Below, piece after piece: positions 32,501 through 45,600 of a DNA stretch of 64,000 bases. The position numbers and the translations under genes are program-made. Under the pieces are notes generated by a model, which saw only the letters and a program-made list of their open reading frames with translations, was not told the DNA's origin and did no database searches. The stretch's first letter is position 1. Each line of letters starts with the position of its first letter. The stretch is from Protonemura montana (Eukaryota > Arthropoda > Insecta > Plecoptera > Nemouridae): the NCBI GenBank assembly GCA_947568835.1, contig OX387612.1, forward strand, positions 12,154,001 through 12,218,000, read 5' to 3'.

Positions 32501-35484
32501 CATAGCACTTTCTCTAATATTTGCTGGTAACTTATTGTATAGGATGGGGCCCATGTACATAGCACTTTCTCTAATATTTGCTGGTAACTTATTGTATAGG
32601 ATGGGGCCCATGTACATAGCACTTTCTCTAATATTTGCTGGTAACTTATTGTATAGGATGGGGCCCATGTACATTGCATTTTCTCTAATATTTGCTTGTA
32701 ACTTATTGTATAGGATGGGGCCCATGTACATTGTACTTTCTCTAATATTTGCTGGTAACTTATTGTATAGGATGGAGCCCATGTACATAGCACTTTCTCT
32801 AATATTTGCTGGTAACTTATTGTATAGGATGGGGCCCATGTACATTGCATTTTCTCTAATATTTGCTGGTAACTTATTGTATAGGATGGGGCCCATGTAC
32901 ATTGCATTTTCTCTAATATTTGCTGGTAACTTATTGTATAGGATGGGGCCCATGTACATAGCACTTTCTCTAATATTTGCTGGTAACTTATTGTATAGGA
33001 TGGGGCCCATGTACATAGCACTTTCTCAAATATTTGCTGGTAACTTATTGTATAGGATGGGGCCCATGTACATAGCACTTTCTCTAATATTTGCTGGTAA
33101 CTTATTGTATAGGATGGGGCCCATGTACATTGTACTTTCTCTAATATTTGCTGGTAACTTATTGTATAGGATGGGGCCCATGTACATAGCACTTTCTCTA
33201 ATATTTGCTGGTAACTTATTGTATAGGATGGGGCCCATGTACATAGCACTTTCTCTAATATTTGCTGGTAACTTATTGTATAGGATGGGGCCCATGTACA
33301 TAGCACTTTCTCTAATATTTGCTGGTAACTTATTGTATAGGATGGGGCCCATGTACATAGCACTTTCTCTAATATTTGCTGGTAACTTATTGTATAGGAT
33401 GGGGCCCATGTACATAGCACTTTCTCTAATATTTGCTGGTAACTTATTGTATAGGATGGGGCCCATGTACATTGTACTTTCTCTAATATTTGCTGGTAAC
33501 TTATTGTATAGGATGGGGCCCATGTACATAGCACTTTCTCTAATATTTGCTGGTAACTTATTGTATAGGATGGGGCCCATGTACATTGTACTTTCTCTAA
33601 TATTTGCTGGTAACTTATTGTATAGGATGGGGCCCATGTACATAGCACTTTCTCTAATATTTGCTGGTAACTTATTGTATAGGATGGGGCCCATGTACAT
33701 TGTACTTTCTCTAATATTTGCTGGTAACTTATTGTATAGGATGGGGCCCATGTACATAGCACTTTCTCTAATATTTGCTGGTAACTTATTGTATAGGATG
33801 GGGCCCATGTACATAGCACTTTCTCTAATATTTGCTGGTAACTTATTGTATAGGATGGGGCCCATGTACATTGTACTTTCTCTAATATTTGCTGGTAACT
33901 TATTGTATAGGATGGGGCCCATGTACATAGCACTTTCTCTAATATTTGCTGGTAACTTATTGTATAGGATGGGGCCCATGTACATTGCATTTTCTCTAAT
34001 ATTTGCTGGTAACTTATTGTATAGGATGGGGCCCATGTACATAGCACTTTCTCTAATATTTGCTGGTAACTTATTGTATAGGATGGGGCCCATGTACATT
34101 GCATTTTCTCTAATATTTGCTTGTAACTTATTGTATAGGATGGGGCCCATGTACATTGTACTTTCTCTAATATTTGCTGGTAACTTATTGTATAGGATGG
34201 AGCCCATGTACATAGCACTTTCTCTAATATTTGCTGGTAACTTATTGTATAGGATGGGGCCCATGTACTTTGCATTTTCTCTAATATTTGCTGGTAACTT
34301 ATTGTATAGGATGGGGCCCATGTACATTGCATTTTCTCTAATATTTGCTGGTAACTTATTGTATAGGATGGGGCCCATGTACATAGCACTTTCTCTAATA
34401 TTTGCTGGTAACTTATTGTATAGGATGGGGCCCATGTACATAGCACTTTCTCTAATATTTGCTGGTAACTTATTGTATAGGATGGGGCCCATGTACATAG
34501 CACTTTCTCTAATATTTGCTGGTAACTTATTGTATAGGATGGGGCCCATGTACATTGTACTTTCTCTAATATTTGCTGGTAACTTATTGTATAGGATGGG
34601 GCCCATGTACATAGCACTTTCTCTAATATTTGCTGGTAACTTATTGTATAGGATGGGGCCCATGTACATTGCACTTTCTCTAATATTTGCTGGTAACTTA
34701 TTGTATAGGATGGGGCCCATGTACATAGCACTTTCTCTAATATTTGCTTGTAACTTATTGTATAGGATGGGGCCCATGTACATAGCACTTTCTCTAATAT
34801 TTGCTGGTAACTTATTGTATAGGATGGGGCCCATGTACATAGCACTTTCTCTAATATTTGCTGGTAACTTATTGTATAGGATGGGGCCCATGTACATAGC
34901 ACTTTCTCTAATATTTGCTGGTAACTTATTGTATAGGATGGGGCCCATGTACATAGCACTTTCTCTAATATTTGCTGGTAACTTATTGTATAGGATGGGG
35001 CCCATGTACATTGCATTTTCTCTAATATTTGCTTGTAACTTATTGTATAGGATGGGGCCCATGTACATTGTACTTTCTCTAATATTTGCTGGTAACTTAT
35101 TGTATAGGATGGAGCCCATGTACATAGCACTTTCTCTTATATTTGCTGGTAACTTATTGTATAGGATGGGGCCCATGTACATTGCATTTTCTCTAATATT
35201 TGCTGGTAACTTATTGTATAGGATGGGGCCCATGTACATTGCATTTTCTCTAATATTTGCTGGTAACTTATTGTATAGGATGGGGCCCATGTACATAGCA
35301 CTTTCTCTAATATTTGCTGGTAACTTATTGTATAGGATGGGGCCCATGTACATAGCACTTTCTCAAATATTTGCTGGTAACTTATTGTATAGGATGGGGC
35401 CCATGTACATAGCACTTTCTCTAATATTTGCTGGTAACTTATTGTATAGGATGGGGCCCATGTACATTGTACTTTCTCTAATAT
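26502..35484. repeat. 57-bp minisatellite, about 157 copies
   Basis: Nine kilobases of a 57-bp unit (GGATGGGGCCCATGTACAT, then TTTCTCTAATATTTGCTGG and TAACTTATTGTATA) with almost no indels. The unit equals 19 codons, so the + frame reads MGPMYIALSLIFAGNLLYR over and over, and two minus frames are also open for thousands of codons. Variant sites are few (ATAGCA/ATTGTA/ATTGCA, GGGGCC/GGAGCC, GCTGG/GCTTG). The minus-strand reading MYMGPILYNKLPANIRES resembles the LINE RT C-terminal motif (GPxLWNxLPxxIR). I regard none of the long frames as a gene. Confidence 0.96.
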
Positions 35485-35605
35485 TCAAGGAGGCAATTTT
35501 TATGTCTGAATTCTTCCTTTTTTCTTGTGTTTTTGTTATGGATTTATTGGTTTTCTTGCCTTCTACTTGCGCGGCCAGCCATCATTCAACAACTAGTAAA
35601 TAAAA
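35485..35605. other. Spacer between 57-bp and 37-bp arrays
   Basis: 120 bp of T-rich unique sequence (TTTTTATGTCTGAATTCTTC) followed by CATTCAACAACTAG. No gene seen. Confidence 0.5.
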
Positions 35606-36479
35606 AATCGAAGCCTTGCCTGGACTCTGCCCCCATGTGCCATGTCCCAGCCTTGCCTGGACCCTGCCCCCATGTCCCATGTCCCAGCCTTGACTGGACC
35701 CTGCCCCCATGTCCCATGTCCCAGCTTTGCCTAGACCCTGCCCCCATGTCCCATGTCCCAGCCTTGCCTGGACCCTGCCCCCATGTCCCATGTCCCAGCC
35801 TTGCCTGGACCCTGCCCCCATGTCCCATGTCCCAGCCTTGACTGGACCCTGCCCCCATGTCCCATGTCCCAGCCTTGCCTGGACCCTGCCCCCATGTCCC
35901 ATGTCTCAGCCTACCCTGGACCCAGCCCCCATGTCCCATATCCCAGCATTGCCTGGACCCTGCCCCCATGTCCCATGTCCCAGCTCGCTTGGACCCTGCC
36001 CCCATGTCCCATGTCCCAGCCTTGCCTGGACCCTGCCCCCATGTCCCATGTCTCAGCCTACCCTGGACCCAGCCCCCATGTCCCATATCCCAGCATTGCC
36101 TGGACCCTGCCCCCATGTCCCATGTCTCAGCCTACCCTGGACCCAGCCCCCATGTCCCATATCCCAGCATTGCCTGTACCCTGCCCCAATGTCCCATGTC
36201 CCAGCCTTGTCTGGACCCAGCCCCCATGTCCCATGTCCCAGCCTTGCCTGGACCCTGCCCCCATGTCCCATGTCCCAGCCTTGCCTGGACCCTGCCCCCA
36301 TGTCCCATGTCCCAGCCTTGCCTGGACCCAGCCCCCATGTCCCATGTCCCAGCCTTGGCTAGACCCTGCCCCCATGTTCCATGTCCCATGTCCCAGGCTT
36401 GCCTGGACCCAGCCCCCATGTCCCATGTCCCATGTCTCATGTCCCAGCCTTGCCTGGAACCTGACCCTATGTCCCATGT

Positions 36480-39400
36480 CCCATGTCCCAGCCTTGCCTG
36501 GACCCTGCCCCTATGTTTTATGTCCCAGCCTTGCCTGGACCCTGCCCCCATGTCCCATGTTCCAGCCTTGCCTGGACCCTGCCTCATGTCCCATGTCTCA
36601 GCCTTGCCTGGACCCAGCCCCTATGTCCCAGCCTTGCCTGGACCCTGCTTCCATGTCCCAGCCTTGCCTGGACCCTGCCCCCATGTCCCATGTTCCAGCC
36701 TTGCCTGGACCCTGCCCCCATGTCCCATGTTCCAGCCTTGCCTGGACCCTGCCCCCATGTCCCATGTCTCAGCCTTGCCTGGACCCAGCCCCCATGTCCC
36801 ATGTCCCAGCCTTGCCTGGAACCTGACACCATGTCCCGTGTCCCATGTCCCAGCCTTGCCTGGACCCTGACCCTATGTTCCATGTCCCAGCCTTGCCTGA
36901 ACCCTGCCCCCATGTCCCATGTTCCAGCCTTGCCTGGACCCTGCCCCCATGTCCCATGTTCCAGCCTTGCCTGGACCCTGCCCCCATGTCCCATGTTCCA
37001 GCCTGGACCCTGCCCCTATGTTCCATGTCCCAGCCTTGCCTGGACCCTGCCCCCATGTCCCATGTTCCAGCCTTGCCTGGACCCTGCCCCCATGTCCCAT
37101 GTCCAATGTGTCATGTCTTAGCCTTGCCTGGACCCTGCCCCCATGTCCCATGTCCCAGCCTTGCCTGGACCCTGCCCCCATGTCCCATGTTCCAGCCTTG
37201 CCTGGACCCTGCCCCCATGTCCCATGTTCCAGCCTTGCCTGGACCCTGCCCCCATGTCCCATGTCTCAGCCTTGCCTGGACCCAGCCCCCATGTCCCATG
37301 TCCCAGCCTTGCCTGGAACCTGACACCATGTCCCGTGTCCCATGTCCCAGCCTTGCCTGGACCCTGACCCTATGTTCCATGTCCCAGCCTTGCCTGAACC
37401 CTGCCCCCATGTCCCATGTTCCAGCCTTGCCTGGACCCTGCCCCCATGTCCCATGTTCCAGCCTTGCCTGGACCCTGCCCCCATGTCCCATGTCCCAGCC
37501 TTGCCTGGACCCTGCCCCTATGTTCCATGTCCCAGCCTTGCCTGGACCCTGCCCCCATGTCCCATGTTCCAGCCTTGCCTGGACCCTGCCCCCATGTCCC
37601 ATGTCCAATGTGTCATGTCTTAGCCTTGCCTGGACCCTGCCCCCATGTCCCATGTCCCAGCCTTGCCTGGACCCTGCCCCCATGTCCCATGTCCCAGCCT
37701 TGCCTGGACCCTGCCCCCATGACCATGTCCCAGCCTTGCCTGGACCCTGCCCCCATGTCCCATGTCCCAGGCTTGCCTGGACCCAGCCCCCATGTCCCAT
37801 GTCCAATGTGTCATGTCCCAGCCTTGCCTGGACCGTGCAACCATGTCCCATGTCCCAGCCTTGCCTGGACCCTGCCCCCATGTCCCATGTGTCAGCCTTG
37901 CCTGGACCCAGCACCCATGTCCCATATCCCAGCATTGCCTGGACCCTGCCCCCATGTCCCATGTCCCAGCCTTGTCTGGACCCTGTCCCCATGTTCCATG
38001 TCCCAGCTCGCTTGGACCCTGCTCCCATGACCCATGTCCCAGCCTTGCCTGGACCCTGCCCCCATGTCTTATGTTCCAGCCTTGCCTGGACCCTGCCCCC
38101 ATGTCGCATGTCTCAGCCTTGCCTGGACCCTGCCCCCATGTCCCAGGTCCCAGGCTTGCCTGGACCCAGCCTCTTTGTCCCATGTCTCATGTCTCATGTC
38201 CCAGCCTTGCCTGGACCCTGCACCCATGTCCATGTCCCAGCCTTGCCTGGACCCTGCCCCCATGTCCCATGTCCCATGCTTGCCTGGACCCAGCCCCCGT
38301 GTCCCATGTCCCATGTGTCATGTCCCAGCCTTGCCTGGACCCTGCCCCCATGTCCCATGTGTCAGCCTTACCTGGACCCAGCCCCCATGTCCCATATCTC
38401 AGCATTGCCTTGACCCTGCCCCCATGTCCCATGTCCCAACCTTGTCTGGACCCAGCCCACATGTCCCATGTCCCAGCTCGCTTTGACGCTGCCCACATGT
38501 CCCATGTCCCAGCCTTGCCTGGACCCTGTCCCCATGTCCCATGTCCCAGTCTTGCCTGGACCCTGCCCCCATGTCCCATGTCCCAGCCTTGGCTAGACCC
38601 TGCCCCCATGTTCCATGTCCCATATCCCAGGCTTGCCTGGACTTAGCCCCCATGTCCCATGTCCCATGTCTCATGCCCCAGCCTTGCCTGGAACCTGACC
38701 CTTTGTCCCATGTCCCATGTCCCAGCCTTGCCTGGACCCTGCCCCTATGTTTTATGTCCCAGCCTTGCCTGGACAATGCCCCCATGTCCCATGTTCCAGC
38801 CTTGCCCAGACCCTGCCCCCATGTCCCATGTCCCAGCCTTGCCTGGACCCTGCCATCATTTCCCATGTCCCAGCCTTGCCTGGACCCTGCCCCCATGTCC
38901 CATGTCCCAGCCTTGCCGTGACCCTGCCCCCATGTCCCATGTCCCAGCCTTGCCTGGACCCAGCCCCCATGTCCCATGTCCCAGCCTTGGCTAGACCCTG
39001 CCCCCATGTTCCATGTCCCATGTCCCAGGCTTGCCTAGACCCAGCCCCCATGTCCCATGTCCCATGTCTCATGTCCCAGCCTTGCCTGGAACCTGACCCT
39101 ATGTCCCATGTCCCATGTCCCAGCCTTGCCTGGACCCTGCCCCTATGTTTTATGTCCCAGCCTTGCCTGGACCCTGCCCCTATGTCCCATGTTCCAGCCT
39201 TGCCTGGACCCTGCCTCATGTCCCATGTCTCAGCCTTGCCTGGACCCAGCCCCTATGACCCAGCCTTGCCTGGACCCTACTTCCATGTCCCAGCCTTGCC
39301 TGGACCCTGCCCCCATGTCCCATGTTCCAGCCTTGCCTGGACCCTGCCCCCATGTCCCATGTCCCAGCCTTGCCTGGACCCTGCCCCCATGTCCCATGTC

Positions 39401-42400
39401 CCAGCCTTGCCTGGACCCAGCCCCCATGTCCCATGTCCCAGCCTTGGCTAGACCCTGCCCCCATGTTCCATGTCCCATGTCCCAGGCTTGCCTGGACCCA
39501 GCCCCCATGTCCCATGTCCCATGTCTCATGTCCCAGCCTTGCCTGGAACCTGACCCTATGTCCCATGTCCCATGTCCCAGCCTTGCCTGGACCCTGCCCC
39601 TATGTTTTATGTCCCAGCCTTGCCTGGACCCTGCCCCCATGTCCCATGTTCCAGCCTTGCCTGGACCCTGCCTCATGTCCCATGTCTCAGCCTTGCCTGG
39701 ACCCAGCCCCTATGTCCCAGCCTTGCCTGGACCCTGCTTCCATGTCCCAGCCTTGCCTGGACCCTGCCCCCATGTCCCATGTTCCAGCCTTGCCTGGACC
39801 CTGCCCCCATGTCCCATGTTCCAGCCTTGCCTGGACCCTGCCCCCATGTCCCATGTCTCAGCCTTGCCTGGACCCAGCCCCCATGTCCCATGTCCCAGCC
39901 TTGCCTGGAACCTGACACCATGTCCCGTGTCCCATGTCACAGCCTTGCCTGGACCCTGACCCTATGTTCCATGTCCCAGCCTTGCCTGAACCCTGCCCCC
40001 ATGTCCCATGTTCCAGCCTTGCCTGGACCCTGCCCCCATGTCCCATGTTCCAGCCTTGCCTGGACCCTGCCCCCATGTCCCATGTTCCAGCCTGGACCCT
40101 GCCCCTATGTTCCATGTCCCAGCCTTGCCTGGACCCTGCCCCCATGTCCCATGTTCCAGCCTTGCCTGGACCCTGCCCCCATGTCCCATGTCCAATGTGT
40201 CATGTCTTAGCCTTGCCTGGACCCTGCCCCCATGTCCCATGTCCCAGCCTTGCCTGGACCCTGCCCCCATGTCCCATGTTCCAGCCTTGCCTGGACCCTG
40301 CCCCCATGTCCCATGTTCCAGCCTTGCCTGGACCCTGCCCCCATGTCCCATGTCTCAGCCTTGCCTGGACCCAGCCCCCATGTCCCATGTCCCAGCCTTG
40401 CCTGGAACCTGACACCATGTCCCGTGTCCCATGTCCCAGCCTTGCCTGGACCCTGACCCTATGTTCCATGTCCCAGCCTTGCCTGAACCCTGCCCCCATG
40501 TCCCATGTTCCAGCCTTGCCTGGACCCTGCCCCCATGTCCCATGTTCCAGCCTTGCCTGGACCCTGCCCCCATGTCCCATGTCCCAGCCTTGCCTGGACC
40601 CTGCCCCTATGTTCCATGTCCCAGCCTTGCCTGGACCCTGCCCCCATGTCCCATGTTCCAGCCTTGCCTGGACCCTGCCCCCATGTCCCATGTCCAATGT
40701 GTCATGTCTTAGCCTTGCCTGGACCCTGCCCCCATGTCCCATGTCCCAGCCTTGCCTGGACCCTGCCCCCATGTCCCATGTCCCAGCCTTGCCTGGACCC
40801 TGCCCCCATGACCATGTCCCAGCCTTGCCTGGACCCTGCCCCCATGTCCCATGTCCCAGGCTTGCCTGGACCCAGCCCCCATGTCCCATGTCCAATGTGT
40901 CATGTCCCAGCCTTGCCTGGACCGTGCAACCATGTCCCATGTCCCAGCCTTGCCTGGACCCTGCCCCCATGTCCCATGTGTCAGCCTTGCCTGGACCCAG
41001 CACCCATGTCCCATATCCCAGCATTGCCTGGACCCTGCCCCCATGTCCCATGTCCCAGCCTTGTCTGGACCCTGTCCCCATGTTCCATGTCCCAGCTCGC
41101 TTGGACCCTGCTCCCATGACCCATGTCCCAGCCTTGCCTGGACCCTGCCCCCATGTCTTATGTTCCAGCCTTGCCTGGACCCTGCCCCCATGTCGCATGT
41201 CTCAGCCTTGCCTGGACCCTGCCCCCATGTCCCATGTCCCAGGCTTGCCTGGACCCAGCCTCTTTGTCCCATGTCTCATGTCTCATGTCCCAGCCTTGCC
41301 TGGACCCTGCACCCATGTCCATGTCCCAGCCTTGCCTGGACCCTGCCCCCATGTCCCATGTCCCTTGCTTGCCTGGACCCAGCCCCCGTGTCCCATGTCC
41401 CATGTGTCATGTCCCAGCCTTGCCTGGACCCTGCCCCCATAACCCATGTGTCAGCCTTAGCTGGACCCAGCCCCCATGTCCCATATCTCAGCATTGCCTT
41501 GACCCTGCCCCCATGTCCCATGTCCCAACCTTGTCTGGACCCAGCCCACATGTCCCATGTCCCAGCTCGCTTTGACGCAGCCCACATGTCCCATGTCCCA
41601 GCCTTGCCTGGACCCTGTCCCCATGTCCCATGTCCCAGTCTTGCCTGGACCCTGCCCCCATGTCCCATGTCCCAGCCTTGGCTAGACCCTGCCCCCATGT
41701 TCCATGTCCCATATCCCAGGCTTGCCTGGACTTAGCCCCCATGTCCCATGTCCCATGTCTCATGCCCCAGCCTTGCCTGGAACCTGACCCTTTGTCCCAT
41801 GTCCCATGTCCCAGCCTTGCCTGGACCCTGCCCCTATGTTTTATGTCCCAGCCTTGCCTGGACAATGCCCCCATGTCCCATGTTCCAGCCTTGCCCAGAC
41901 CCTGCCCCCATGTCCCATGTCCCAGCCTTGCCTGGACCCTGCCATCATTTCCCATGTCCCAGCCTTGCCTGGACCCTGCCCCCATGTCCCATGTCCCAGC
42001 CTTGCCGTGACCCTGCCCCCATGTCCCATGTCCCAGCCTTGCCTGGACCCAGCCCCCATGTCCCATGTCCCAGCCTTGGCTAGACCCTGCCCCCATGTTC
42101 CATGTCCCATGTCCCAGGCTTGCCTAGACCCAGCCCCCATGTCCCATGTCCCATGTCTCATGTCCCAGCCTTGCCTGGAACCTGACCCTATGTCCCATGT
42201 CCCATGTCCCAGCCTTGCCTGGACCCTGCCCCTATGTTTTATGTCCCAGCCTTGCCTGGACCCTGCCCCTATGTCCCATGTTCCAGCCTTGCCTGGACCC
42301 TGCCTCATGTCCCATGTCTCAGCCTTGCCTGGACCCAGCCCCTATGACCCAGCCTTGCCTGGACCCTACTTCCATGTCCCAGCCTTGCCTGGACCCTGCC

Positions 42401-42660
42401 CCCATGTCCCATGTTCCAGCCTTGCCTGGACCCTGCCCCCATGTCCCATGTTCCAGCCTTGCCTGGACCCTGCCCCCATGTCCCATGTCTCAGCCTTGCC
42501 TGGACCCAGCCCCCATGTCCCATGTCCCAGCCTTGCCTGGAACCTGACACCATGTCCCGTGTCCCATGTCCCAGCCTTGCCTGGACCCTGACCCTATGTT
42601 CCATGTCCCAGCCTTGCCTGAACCCTGCCCCCATGTCCCGTGTTCCAGCCTTGCCTGGAC
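36480..42660 (+). repeat. 3,089-bp higher-order duplication in the 37-bp array
   Basis: The order of variant units from about 36,480-39,570 is repeated from about 39,570-42,660 at a constant offset of 3,089 bp; many open-frame boundaries recur with exactly this spacing. The shared run includes the rare GACCATGTCCC and CAATGTGTCATG variants. Parts recur again, less completely, after 42,660. Confidence 0.88.
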
Positions 42661-45600
42661 CCTGCCCCCATGTCCCATGATCCAGCCTTGCCTGGACCCT
42701 GCCCCTATGTTCCATGTCCCAGCCTTGCCTGGACCCTGCCCCCATGTCCTATGTTCCAGCCTTGCCTGGACCCTGCCCCCATGTCCCATGTCCAATGTGT
42801 CATGTCTTAGCCTTGCCTGGACCCTGCCCCCATGTCCCATGTCCCAGCCTTGCCTGGACCCTGCCCCCATGTCCCATGTCCCAGCCTTGCCTGGACCCTG
42901 CCCCCATGACCATGTCCCAGCCTTGCCTGGACCCTGCCCTTAAGTCCCATGTCCCAGGCTTGCCTGGACCCAGCCCCCATGTCCCATGTCCAATGTGTCA
43001 TGTCCCAGCCTTGCCTGGACCGTGCAACCATGTCCCATGTCCCAGCCTTGCCTGGACCCTGCCCCCATGTCCCATGTGTCAGCCTTGCCTGGACCCAGCA
43101 CCCATGTCCCATATCCCAGCATCGCTTGGACCCTGCCCCCATGACCCATGTCCAAGCCTTGCTTGGACCCTGCCCCCATGTCTTATGTTCCAGCCTTGCC
43201 TGGACCCTGCCCCCATGTCGCATGTCTCAGCCTTGCCTGGACCCTGCCCCCATGTCCCATGTCCCAGGCTTGCCTGGACCCAGCCCCTATGTCCCATGTC
43301 ACATGTCTCATGTCCCAGCCATGCCCGGACCCTGCCCCCATGTCCATGTCCCAGCCTTGCCTGGACCCTGCCCCCATGTCCCATGTCCCATGCTTGCCTG
43401 GACCCAGCCCCCGTGTCCCATGTCCAATGTGTCATGTCCCAGCCTTGCCTGGACCCTGTTTCCATGTCCCATGTCCCAGCCTTGCCTGGACCCTGCCCCC
43501 GTGTCCCATGTGTCAGCCTTGCCTGGACCCAGCCCCCATGTCCCATATCCCAGCATTGCCTTGACCCTGCCCCCATGTCCCATGTCCCAACCTTGTCTGG
43601 ACCCAGCCCTCATGTCCCATGTCCCAGCTCGCTTTGACCCTGCCCACATGTCCCATGTCCCAGCCTTGCCTGGACCCTGCCCCCATGTCCCATGTCACAG
43701 CATTGCCTGGACCCTGCCCCCATGTCCCATGTCCCTGCCTTGCCTGGACCCAGCCCCCATGTCCCATGTCCCAGCCTTGGCTAGACCCTGCCCCCATGTA
43801 CCATGTCCCATGTCCCAGGCTTGCCTGGACTTAGCCCCCATGTCCCATGTCCCATGTCTCATGCCCCAGCCTTGCCTGGAACCTGACCCTATGTCCCATG
43901 TCCCATGTCCCAGCCTTGCCTGGACCCTGCCCCTATGTTTTATGTCCCAGCCTTGCCTGGACAATGCCCCCATGTCCCATGTTCCAGCCTTGCCTAGACC
44001 CTGCCCCCATGTCCCATGTCCCAGCCTTGCCTGGACCCTGCCATCATTTCCCATGTCCCAGCCTTGCCTGGACCCAGCCCCCATATCCCATTTCCCAGCC
44101 TTGCGTGGAACCTGACCCTATGTCCCATGTCCCATGTCCCAGCCTTGCCTAGACCCTGCCCCCATGTTCCATGTACCAGCCTTGCCTAGACCCTGCCCCC
44201 ATGTCCCATGTTTCAGCCTTGCCTGGACCCTGCCCCCATGTCCCATGATCCAGCCTTGCCTGGACCCTGCCCCTTTGTTCCATGTCCCAGTCTTGCCTGA
44301 ACCATGCACCCATGTCCCATGTTCCAGCATTGCCTGGACCATGCCCCCATGTTCCATGTCTCAGCCTTGCAATGACCCTACCCCCATGTCCCATGTCTCA
44401 GCCTTGCCTGGACCCTGCCCCCATGTCTCATGTCCCAGCCTTGCCTGGACCCGGCTTCATGTCCCATGTCCCAGCCTTGCCTGGACCCAGCCCCCATGTC
44501 CCATGTCCCAGCCTTGGCTAGACCCTGCCCCCAAGTTCCATGTCCCATGTCCCAGGCTTGCCTGGACCCAGCCCCCATGTCCCATGTCCCATGTCTCATG
44601 TCCCAGCCTTGCCTGGAACCTGACCCTATGTCCCATGTCCCATGTCCCAGCCTTGCCTAGACCCTGCCCCTATGTTTTATGTCCCAGCCTTGCCTGGACC
44701 CTGCCCCCATGTCCCATGTTCCAGCCTTGCCTGGACCCTGCCTCATGTCCCATGTCTCAGCCTTTCCTGGACCCAGCCCCTATGTCCTAGCCTTGCCTGG
44801 ACCCTGCTTCCATGCCCCAGCCTTGCCTGGACCCTGCCCCCATGTCCCATGTTCCAGCCTTGCCTGGACCCTGCCCCCATGTCCCATGTTCCAGCCTTGC
44901 CTGGACCATGCCCCCATGTCCCATGTCTCAGCCTTGCCTGGACCCAGCCCCCATGTCCCATGTCCCAGCCTTGCCTGGAACCTGACACCATGTCCCGTGT
45001 CCCATGTCCCAGCCTTGCCTGGACCCTGACCCTATGTTCCATGTCCCAGCCTTGCCTGAACCCTGCCCCCATGTCCCATGTTCCGGCCTTGCCTGGACCC
45101 TGCCCCCATGTCCCATGATCCAGCCTTGCCTGGACCCTGCCCCTATGTTCCATGTCCCAGCCTTGCCTGGACCCTGCCCCCATGTCCCATGTTCCAGCCT
45201 TGCCTGGACCCTGCCCCCATGTCCCATGTCCAATGTGTCATGTCTTAGCCTTGCCTGGACCCTGCCACCATGTCCCATGTCCCAGCCTTGCCTGGACCCT
45301 GCCCCCATGTCCCATGTCCCAGCCTTGCCTGGACCCTGCCCCCATGACCATGTCCCAGCCTTGCCTGGACCCTGCCCCCATGTCCCATGTGTCAGCCTTG
45401 CCTGGACCCAGCACCCATGTCCCATATCCCAGCATTGCCTGGACCCTGCCCCCATGTCCTATGTCCCAGCCTTGTCTGGACCCTGTCCCCATGTTCCATG
45501 TCCCAGCTCGCTTGGACCCTGCCCCCATTACCCATGTCCCAGCCTTGCCTGAACCCTGCCCCCATGTCTTATGTTCCAGCCTTGCCTGGACCCTGCCCCC

